From: Bradyrhizobium sp.
GTDB taxonomy: Bacteria; Pseudomonadota; Alphaproteobacteria; Rhizobiales; Xanthobacteraceae
DNA: 6,610 bases
Reading direction: 5' to 3'
Assembly: GCA_025960445.1 (NCBI GenBank)
Contig: JAICIT010000145.1
Location: 1-6,610 of the forward strand
The notes beneath the pieces are model-generated. The model was not told the origin of the DNA. It made no database searches and worked only from the letters and a program-made list of their open reading frames with translations. Positions 1 to 5,418 of the stretch are shown here, one piece after another. The first letter of the stretch is position 1, and every line of letters starts with the position of its first letter. Made by a program: the position numbers and the translations under genes.

Positions 1-56
1 AACGGAATTACAGCTTGCCCTGCCTGGGCCGGGATCATTGCTTCAGCCGACCTCAT
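1..56 (-). CDS. Start of a third operon gene, probably HlyD-family T1SS membrane fusion protein (partial)
   Basis: An open frame begins with ATG at 56-54 and runs off the left edge after 18 codons, reading MRSAEAMIPAQAGQAVIP. The start is chosen because a near-perfect Shine-Dalgarno, AAGGAGGT (68-61), lies four bases upstream, inside the last codons of the ABC exporter. The frame overlaps the exporter's 3' end by 14 bases, which suggests translational coupling. A second in-frame ATG at 38-36 has only a poorly placed GAGG. The visible peptide is too short to show any domain. The HlyD call is inferred from gene order: in T1SS operons the HlyB-type ATPase is usually followed by the periplasmic adaptor that links it to the TolC-like outer-membrane channel. 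The existence of a gene here is fairly secure; its identity is not. Confidence 0.55.
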   Translation of the reverse strand, partial: MRSAEAMIPAQAGQAVIP

Positions 57-2184
57 GGAAACCTCCTTGCAGCCGATGCAGCGAGGCGTAGCGTCCGCCG
101 GTTTTGATCAACGTGTCATGGCTTCCATCCTCGACCAGGCGGCCATGATCAATCGTAACGATACGGTCCGCCGCCCGCACCGTGGAGAGGCGGTGCGCGA
201 TAACCAGCACCGTGCGGCCTTTTGCGATCTTCTGCATATTTTGTTGTATGATGCGCTCGCTTTCGTAATCGAGGGCGCTGGTCGCCTCATCGAAGATCAG
301 GATGCGCGGGTCTGTGACGAGGGCGCGCGCAATCGCGATGCGCTGACGCTGGCCACCCGACAGCGTTGAACCGCGCTCGCCGACCACGGTGTCGTAACCC
401 TCTGCAAGTTCAAGGATGAAGTCGTGCGCTCCGGCAAGCTGTGCCGCTGCAACAACGCGCTCCATCGGCATCGCCGGATCGGCAAGGGCGATATTGTCGC
501 GCACCGATCGGTTGAACAGTACGTTCTCCTGAAGCACCACGCCAATCTGGCGGCGCAACCAGGCGGGATCGGCCACCGCGAGATCCATTCCATCGATCAG
601 GACGCGACCTCGCTCAGGCAAGTAGAGCCGCTGCACCAGCTTTGCGAATGTGCTCTTGCCCGACCCCGAGGGCCCGACCACACCGACGGTCTGCCCGGCT
701 GGTACCTCGAACGAGACATCATGCAGGACTTCCTGTCCGTCGAGGCGATAGCGGAATGAGACGTGGTCGAATTTGATTTTGCCCTGGATCGCGGGGAGCT
801 GTGCTCGTCCCGCCGAATAGGTCAGCTCGGCGGTGCTGTTGAGAATGTCTCCGAGCCGCGCGATCGACAATCGCGCCTGGTGAAAGTCCTGCCAGATCTG
901 CGCCAGCCGCAGCACCGGCGCACTCACGCGGCTCGCCAGCATGTTGAAGGCGACGAGTTCGCCGACGGAAAGACTGCCTTCGATCACGAGCTTGGCGCCG
1001 AAATAAAGCAGGCTTGCCATAGCGACTTTGCTGACCAACTGCACGGTCTGGCTCGCGGTATTGCCGAGGCTCAATACGCGGAAGCTCGCACCTACATAGC
1101 CGGCGAGCTGCTCTTCCCAGCGGCGCTGCATCTGCGGTTCGACCGCCATCGCCTTCAGCGTTTCGATTCCGGTCACGCTTTCGACCAGAAAAGCCTGGTT
1201 TTCGGCGCCGCGGCGAAATTTTTCATCGAGCCGTTGCCGGAACAGCGGCGTCGCGGCGGCCGAGATCGCGATATAGAACGGGAAGGAGCCAAGCACGATC
1301 CAGCTCAAGAGCGGCGAGTAGAAGAACATGACGCCGATGAAGACGATCGTGAAGAACAGGTCGATCAGCAGCGTCAAAGCCGAGCTGGTAAGGAAATTGC
1401 GGATGTTTTCCAATTCACGGACCCGCGCCACTGAATCGCCGACGCGTCGCGCCTGGAAATAGGCCATCGGCAGCGCCAGCAAATGGCGAAACAGCCGCGC
1501 CCCGAGTTCAACGTCGATACGATTGGTCGTGTGCGCGAACAAATATGTGCGCAGGATTCCAAGTGCACTCTCGAACACCGAGATCGTCAGCAGTCCAATT
1601 ATGAGCACGTCAAGCGTGCTCAACGAGCGGTGCACCAGCACCTTGTCGATGACCACCTGGAAAAACAGCGGCGAAACCAGGCCGAGCAGCTGCAGGAAGA
1701 ACGAGCCGAGCAAAACCTCGCCGAGGAGGTGGCGATATTTATGGATTGCTCCAAGAAACCAGGTGATGTCGAACCGCCGAGCAGCATCAGATAATCCGGC
1801 GCGGCGGGCCATCAGGATCAGTCCACCGTCCCAGACCGCCACGAGTTCATCGCGCGTCATCAATATGGGCCGAGGCGCCAGCGGCGACTGCACCAGCACC
1901 TTTTGTCCATCGGCCTTCGCAAGCAGCAGATAACCGCCATCGCGCAGTGACGCGATCGCGGGCAAGGGCGTGCTGCCGAGCCTTGACCAGTCGGTCCGGA
2001 TGACCCGCGCTTTGAGCCCGAGATCCCTGGCGCACCGGAGCATCTCCGGTGCGCCGATCTTGTCCGCTCCCAGCCGGTGCGCGATTTGTAGCGCATCGGC
2101 CGCAATGCCCTTGAGATGCAGCAGCGTGACAAGCGTCTCGAGACCCGGGTCGATTGGTCTCGCCACGTTGGTTTCGATGCTCAT
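43..2184 (-). CDS. Type I secretion ABC exporter, HlyB family (permease-ATPase fusion with C39-like domain)
   Basis: This 713-residue protein is the inner-membrane ATP-driven pump of a type I secretion system. Three parts are visible. Residues about 11-128 form a C39-peptidase-like domain. The exporter membrane domain follows at about 140-440, with hydrophobic segments near 155-178, 191-213, 267-288, 291-313, 380-398 and possibly 409-430. The ATPase domain is at about 468-708. It has Walker A GPSGSGKST (504-512), the Q-loop Gln 552, signature LSGGQ (608-612), Walker B ILIFDE (628-633), D-loop SALD (636-639) and the H-loop His 664, so it looks fully active. The C39-like domain has no cysteine near residues 14-22 where the protease nucleophile would be (the only nearby one is C51), so it probably docks rather than cleaves substrate, as in HlyB. 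Length is normal for the family. The ATG has GGAGAG five bases upstream. It sits 27 bases after the RTX gene, its likely substrate. Confidence 0.95.
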   Translation of the reverse strand: MSIETNVARPIDPGLETLVTLLHLKGIAADALQIAHRLGADKIGAPEMLRCARDLGLKARVIRTDWSRLGSTPLPAIASLRDGGYLLLAKADGQKVLVQSPLAPRPILMTRDELVAVWDGGLILMARRAGLSDAARRFDITWFLGAIHKYRHLLGEVLLGSFFLQLLGLVSPLFFQVVIDKVLVHRSLSTLDVLIIGLLTISVFESALGILRTYLFAHTTNRIDVELGARLFRHLLALPMAYFQARRVGDSVARVRELENIRNFLTSSALTLLIDLFFTIVFIGVMFFYSPLLSWIVLGSFPFYIAISAAATPLFRQRLDEKFRRGAENQAFLVESVTGIETLKAMAVEPQMQRRWEEQLAGYVGASFRVLSLGNTASQTVQLVSKVAMASLLYFGAKLVIEGSLSVGELVAFNMLASRVSAPVLRLAQIWQDFHQARLSIARLGDILNSTAELTYSAGRAQLPAIQGKIKFDHVSFRYRLDGQEVLHDVSFEVPAGQTVGVVGPSGSGKSTFAKLVQRLYLPERGRVLIDGMDLAVADPAWLRRQIGVVLQENVLFNRSVRDNIALADPAMPMERVVAAAQLAGAHDFILELAEGYDTVVGERGSTLSGGQRQRIAIARALVTDPRILIFDEATSALDYESERIIQQNMQKIAKGRTVLVIAHRLSTVRAADRIVTIDHGRLVEDGSHDTLIKTGGRYASLHRLQGGFHEVG

Positions 2185-2189
2185 GGTTG

Positions 2190-2195
2190 CTCTCC
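2190..2195 (-). promoter_or_regulatory. Ribosome binding site of the ABC exporter
   Basis: GGAGAG lies five bases before the exporter ATG (2184-2182), inside the 27-base gap after the RTX stop codon. There is no room for a separate promoter plus leader in this gap, so the exporter is most likely translated from the message that starts ahead of the RTX gene. Confidence 0.7.
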
Positions 2196-2211
2196 AGGAC
2201 GGTCGTTTGCG

Positions 2212-5130
2212 TCAGGCGGCGTGCGGCTGCGCCAGCAAACCCTGCTGGGCTGACGACGATTCGGCTAACGGCACCGCGGTGAGACCTTCACCAGTCGAGA
2301 CGAAGCTCGACGCCATGAACTGGCCAAGCAAGGCAGCCGCGGTAGCATGCGAACCAGTGCTTGCCGATCCGTTGTCGCCAGTCGCTGAGGCTAACGTGGC
2401 TGACCGCAATACGGTGTTGCTGCCTGGTCCACCGTCCAAGACATCCTGACCGCCGTCGCCGATCAGAATGTCATCTCCTGCGCCGCCGCTCAGGGTGTCG
2501 TTGCCGCGGCTGCCGATCAGGACATCATTGCCGTCTCCGCCGTTGGCCGTGAGCAGCATCGGACCAGTGAGCCCCGACGCATTGATGATGTCATCGCCAC
2601 CGAGGCCATTGATGACGATACGATCATTTGCATCGAATCCGGTGATCGTGACGTCGCTGGCCAGTCCCGAAACCGTGACCACCCCATCGTTCTCGGTGAT
2701 GTTGATCACGTCGTTGGCGTTGGTCGCGTTGATCACCACGGTGTCCGCCTGGCCGTCGGCGCCGCCGCTGCCTGGCGTCGATTCCAGGTCTATGACGACG
2801 TTCTTGACACTCGTCTTGGACAGGTCGTCCACCGTGATGGTGTCCGCGCCGCCCAAGGCGTTGATATCAATCGTCTCAAAGTTGGCGAGATTCATCGTGA
2901 CCACGCCGACGTCGCGGGTCAGCGTCGCCCCTCCGTTACCGTTGCCCGAGATCTCCATGTTCTCGTCGATGTTCGCGCCGTTGAACAACAGGGTGTCGTT
3001 CCCCGCGCCGCCGTTCACGATGTCGCTGCCCTCGCCTGGATTCCAGACGAAGGTGTCGTCGCCAGCACCAAGAGAAGCCACATCGCTGCCGCGTCCGCCG
3101 ATGACGGTATCGTTGCCGGCGCTGCCAGTGATGGTGTCGTTGCCGTCACCGGCGTTAATGGTGAGGTTGATCTGACGGGCATGGAGCGCGGAGGCGTTGA
3201 TGATGTCGTTGCCGCTGCCACCGTTGACAACGAGCTGATCGAGACCAGCGTCGATGCCAGCGAGCGTTACCTGCGCCGCCAGTCCATTGACGACGGTTGA
3301 CGAGCCACTGCTGGCGACGGCGATATTGTCGTCACCTGCCGTACCGTTGACGCTCACTGTGTCCGCCTGGCCGTCGCCCTGCAGGCGGCCAGGCGTCCCG
3401 GACAGATCGATCGCAACCTTCGTCAAGTCGGTCCCAGAGAGGTCGCCGACGTTGACCGTATCGGCGCCACCAAGCGTGGCGAGCTGGATCTGCTCCATGC
3501 CGCTAACGTCCATGACGACGTTGCCGATGTCGCGGGACATTCTAACTCGGGACCCATTGGCTGAGATGTCGATCTTCTCGTTCAGATTGGCGCCGTTGAA
3601 CACCAGCGTGTCGGTGCCGGCCTGGCCATCGACCACATCGCTACCGTCACCCGGATTCCAGACGAACGTGTCGTTGCCGTTGCCGAGAGACGCAACATCG
3701 TTGCCAGCCCCGCCGGTCACGGTGTCGTTGCCGTCGCCACCGATCAGAATATCCGCGCCGGCACTTCCGGTAATGGCGTCGTTTCCGGCTCCTCCATCGA
3801 TGGTCAGTTGCACCGATCCGGCCGCCAGGTTTGCGGCACTTATGACGTCGTTGCCAGCACCGCCTTTGACAACGAGCCCGTCGTTGACGCCTTCGGCACC
3901 GGCAAGGGTAATCGTCGCAGGCAGGCCGGCCACGCTGACCGAGCCTCCCGTTCCGGTCACCTGAACCGTGTCATTGGCAGCAGTACCGTTCACCGTCACG
4001 CTATCGGCCGCGCCGTCGCCCACGCCACTGCCGGGTGTACCCGCAAGGTCGATCGCGACCTGCGTGACGTCAGTGCCGGTGAGGTCACCGACGGTGATGT
4101 TGTCGGCGCCCCCGAGCGCGGTGAAATCGATGTGCTCGATGCTGTTGAGATCCATGGTGACGTTACCGACATCGCGGGCGAAGCTCACCCGCCCATGATT
4201 AGACGTAATGTCGACTTTTTCGCTGACGTTCGCGCCGTTGAAGGCCAGGGTGTCGACACCATCTTGTCCTTCGACCACATCGCTGCCATCGCCGGGATTC
4301 CAGACAAAGGTATCGTCGCCACTGCCGAGCCGCGCCACGTCGTTGCCGCGGCCGCCGGTGATGACGTCGTTGCCGCTTCCGCCGAGCAGCGTGTCGTTGC
4401 CATCCCCCCCGGTGATGGTGTCGTTGCCGTCGCCACCGTCGACCGTAAGGTTGATGAGAGATGCGAGGCCGTTTCCGGCGGTGAAGACGTCATCGCCGCC
4501 GTTCATGTTGAGCACAAAATTTTCAGTGGTGCCGATGTCAAGCGAGAACGGGGCTGGGCTGACGCGGTCGAAACGTACGCGGCTGCCATTTGGGGTGAGC
4601 GTGAAAATTTCGGAGGCATTGCCGCCATTGACCTCGGCGGTGTCGGTGCCGTCCCCGCCCTCGAATAGATCGCTGCCGTCGCCCGGATTCCAGATCATCC
4701 GGTCGTTGCCGGCGTCACCGAACACCTGATCATTGCCGGCGCCGCCGGTCAGTGTGTCGTTGCCGTTGCCGCCATGCAGCACATCGTCCCCTCCCTTGCC
4801 GAGCAGGATGTCGTTGCCGTCCTGGCCGAACAGCAGATCGTTGCCCGAGCCGCCGGTGATCGTGTCGTTACCCGCTCCGCCGAACAGCTCGGCGGCTGGC
4901 AGCGCACCGTTAGCTTCGTTGAGCGAAATGGTGTCGTTGCCCGCTTGACCGAACACCTGAATCACGGAGGTGTTACCGACGGTGGGCTGGCCGCCGTCGA
5001 CGCTAACGGCGCCGTTGTTGATGAGAATAGTCCCCGCCGGGTCGCGGCTGACGACAATGCTATTGTCGAGGCTGTCACCAATGACGAACAGCGAGCCGGC
5101 GCCTGGGGAAAAAGATGCGTGTGTAACCAT
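2212..5130 (-). CDS. Secreted RTX-type calcium-binding repeat protein, T1SS substrate
   Basis: This 972-residue protein is probably exported by the adjacent ABC transporter and folds outside the cell on binding Ca2+. Residues 84-146 hold seven consecutive RTX nonapeptides of the type GGxGxDxxx, and more are scattered to residue about 905. Residues 129-881 form four consecutive long units. Each contains a WNPG[DE]GSD motif (W147, W277, W491, W696), an FNGAN-like strand motif and an ALGGAD-like motif; the first unit is short and its last two motifs are degenerate. There is no N-terminal signal peptide. The last 58 residues are free of RTX repeats and rich in Ala, Ser, Leu and Gly, ending QPHAA, as fits an uncleaved C-terminal T1SS signal. 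I count no Cys, no Tyr and few Lys, and the protein is very acidic. No protease, lipase or other catalytic domain is visible, so its role (surface layer, adhesin, matrix or symbiosis protein) stays open. The ATG has GAAGGA eight bases upstream. The family call is strong; the function is unknown. Confidence 0.93.
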   Translation of the reverse strand: MVTHASFSPGAGSLFVIGDSLDNSIVVSRDPAGTILINNGAVSVDGGQPTVGNTSVIQVFGQAGNDTISLNEANGALPAAELFGGAGNDTITGGSGNDLLFGQDGNDILLGKGGDDVLHGGNGNDTLTGGAGNDQVFGDAGNDRMIWNPGDGSDLFEGGDGTDTAEVNGGNASEIFTLTPNGSRVRFDRVSPAPFSLDIGTTENFVLNMNGGDDVFTAGNGLASLINLTVDGGDGNDTITGGDGNDTLLGGSGNDVITGGRGNDVARLGSGDDTFVWNPGDGSDVVEGQDGVDTLAFNGANVSEKVDITSNHGRVSFARDVGNVTMDLNSIEHIDFTALGGADNITVGDLTGTDVTQVAIDLAGTPGSGVGDGAADSVTVNGTAANDTVQVTGTGGSVSVAGLPATITLAGAEGVNDGLVVKGGAGNDVISAANLAAGSVQLTIDGGAGNDAITGSAGADILIGGDGNDTVTGGAGNDVASLGNGNDTFVWNPGDGSDVVDGQAGTDTLVFNGANLNEKIDISANGSRVRMSRDIGNVVMDVSGMEQIQLATLGGADTVNVGDLSGTDLTKVAIDLSGTPGRLQGDGQADTVSVNGTAGDDNIAVASSGSSTVVNGLAAQVTLAGIDAGLDQLVVNGGSGNDIINASALHARQINLTINAGDGNDTITGSAGNDTVIGGRGSDVASLGAGDDTFVWNPGEGSDIVNGGAGNDTLLFNGANIDENMEISGNGNGGATLTRDVGVVTMNLANFETIDINALGGADTITVDDLSKTSVKNVVIDLESTPGSGGADGQADTVVINATNANDVINITENDGVVTVSGLASDVTITGFDANDRIVINGLGGDDIINASGLTGPMLLTANGGDGNDVLIGSRGNDTLSGGAGDDILIGDGGQDVLDGGPGSNTVLRSATLASATGDNGSASTGSHATAAALLGQFMASSFVSTGEGLTAVPLAESSSAQQGLLAQPHAA
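2215..2388 (-). other. Putative C-terminal type I secretion signal of the RTX protein
   Basis: Residues 915-972 follow the last RTX repeats and contain none. The tail has a short hydrophobic, possibly helical stretch ([13 protein letters not shown], about 931-943), then a Ser/Ala/Gly-rich part ending LLAQPHAA. C-terminal, uncleaved signals of about 50-60 residues are normal for RTX proteins. I recall similar LLxQFMASSF...QPHA endings in rhizobial calcium-binding proteins, but could not check this. Confidence 0.55.
2488..3099 (-). repeat. Long repeat unit 3 of the RTX protein (204 residues)
   Basis: Residues 678-881 are the last of three complete tandem units. Landmarks are [10 protein letters not shown] (694-703), FNGANIDE (716-723), [10 protein letters not shown] (757-766), [19 protein letters not shown] (780-798) and [12 protein letters not shown] (841-852). 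It is the most diverged of the three: Asp has become Glu in the WNPG motif, and LESTPG replaces the L(A/S)GTPG of the other units. It runs directly into the final RTX nonapeptides. Confidence 0.8.
3100..3714 (-). repeat. Long repeat unit 2 of the RTX protein (205 residues)
   Basis: Residues 473-677 repeat the layout of the preceding unit: RTX nonapeptide, [10 protein letters not shown] (489-498), [19 protein letters not shown] (511-529), [18 protein letters not shown] (551-568), IDLSGTPG (574-581), then [12 protein letters not shown] (636-647). It is nine residues shorter than unit 1. The shared blocks are long enough to show duplication rather than independent RTX drift. Confidence 0.85.
3715..4356 (-). 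repeat. Long repeat unit 1 of the RTX protein (214 residues)
   Basis: Residues 259-472 are the first complete unit. Landmarks are [10 protein letters not shown] (275-284), [12 protein letters not shown] (297-308), [18 protein letters not shown] (337-354), [19 protein letters not shown] (360-378) and [11 protein letters not shown] (422-432). Residues about 340-423 form an internal module, flanked by two GG..D sites, that the preceding short unit lacks. Confidence 0.85.
4357..4746 (-). repeat. Short repeat unit 0 of the RTX protein (130 residues, lacks one module)
   Basis: Residues 129-258 match both ends of the long units: [10 protein letters not shown] (145-154), EVNGGNASE (166-174), NGSRVRFDR (191-199) and then [18 protein letters not shown] (225-242). 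The middle is missing. [16 protein letters not shown] (209-224) stands where the long units have a GGAD site, about 80 further residues, and then a GG.GND site. The length difference from unit 1 is exactly 84 residues. Confidence 0.75.
4693..4881 (-). repeat. Block of seven RTX Ca2+-binding nonapeptides
   Basis: Residues 84-146 are seven in-register nonapeptides, each starting with G and carrying an aspartate at position six: [54 protein letters not shown] and GDAGNDRMI. Such runs form a parallel beta-roll with Ca2+ bound between turns in known RTX proteins. The last two overlap the start of repeat unit 0. Confidence 0.9.
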
Positions 5131-5138
5131 AATGTTAG

Positions 5139-5144
5139 TCCTTC
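5139..5144 (-). promoter_or_regulatory. Ribosome binding site of the RTX gene
   Basis: GAAGGA lies eight bases before the ATG at 5130-5128. It supports that start, which is also where repeat-protein homology begins (a GDSLDN-like motif at residues 18-23). No other start is needed. Confidence 0.7.
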
Positions 5145-5369
5145 TAAAGATATCACCCCTTGGGAGGGATACTTACGCGCGGATCGGATGACAGGCTTGA
5201 AGGCGAGCTTCAGAGGCTCGTGATTCTTCTGGAGGTTCTCTGGTTATTTCCTCAGGGCGGTATGCTGATCGAGCGTCGCGTGGCCGACATCCCGCTTGCA
5301 TTCGCGTGCGGTTCGGGCCAAGCCGCAGCATTGCGAGCGAAGCTTTGAAATCCCGTTTTCACCGATCCG

Positions 5370-5395
5370 TGATTGCCACTGCACGATGATTGCTA
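5370..5395. repeat. Pair of short direct repeats upstream of the regulator
   Basis: TGATTGCCA (5370-5378) and TGATTGCTA (5387-5395) differ at one base and lie 17 bases apart start to start, ending 23 bases before the regulator ATG. Direct repeats of this kind can be half-sites for OmpR-type winged-helix proteins, but those usually have 10-11 base spacing. The site could be an autoregulatory operator or chance. Confidence 0.3.
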
Positions 5396-5405
5396 GCCGT
5401 GCGGT

Positions 5406-5411
5406 TGAGGA
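5406..5411 (+). promoter_or_regulatory. Ribosome binding site of the regulator gene
   Basis: TGAGGA sits seven bases before the ATG at 5419. The codon just before that ATG is an in-frame TAG, so this is the first possible ATG start. Confidence 0.7.
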
Positions 5412-5418
5412 CCTTTAG

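Larger units (their letters stand above)
5131..5418. other. Divergent non-coding spacer between the T1SS operon and the regulator gene
   Basis: These 288 bases separate two genes that point away from each other, so they should hold both promoters. I find no convincing -35/-10 pair, no GGAAC/CGTT-type ECF box and no strong terminator. Visible small structures are a weak CGAGC-N7-GCTCG inverted repeat (5204-5220) and a pair of TGATTGCYA direct repeats (5370-5395). A 62-codon frame starting with TTG (5160-5348, plus strand) has no ribosome binding site and no recognisable motif, and I do not call it a gene. Confidence 0.6.

Noticed and set aside
36..38. Alternative ATG start for the gene at the left edge
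   Set aside because: It is in the same frame as the ATG at 56-54 but has only a GAGG 12 bases upstream, whereas the upstream ATG has AAGGAGGT at a good distance.
763..1434. Plus-strand open frame of 223 codons antisense to the exporter
   Set aside because: The opposite strand encodes a complete, well-conserved ABC exporter. The antisense product is rich in Arg, Glu and Asp and has no recognisable motif.
3254..4668. Long plus-strand open frames over the RTX gene (for example 3254-3964 and 3808-4668; also 2468-3175)
   Set aside because: They are antisense reflections of the repetitive GGxGxD codons. The products are low-complexity Ser/Pro/Leu- or Ala/Val-rich strings that repeat only because the sense strand does.
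2488..4881. Regularly spaced repeats that might suggest a CRISPR or satellite array
   Set aside because: The period follows a continuous reading frame of RTX nonapeptides and long protein units. Copies are diverged at the DNA level, and there are no spacers.
5204..5220. CGAGC-N7-GCTCG inverted repeat in the spacer
   Set aside because: The stem is only five base pairs with no T-run after it. It is too weak to call a terminator or an operator.
5160..5348. Plus-strand 62-codon frame in the divergent spacer
   Set aside because: It would need a TTG start with no Shine-Dalgarno before it, has no recognisable motif, and overlaps the expected promoter region.
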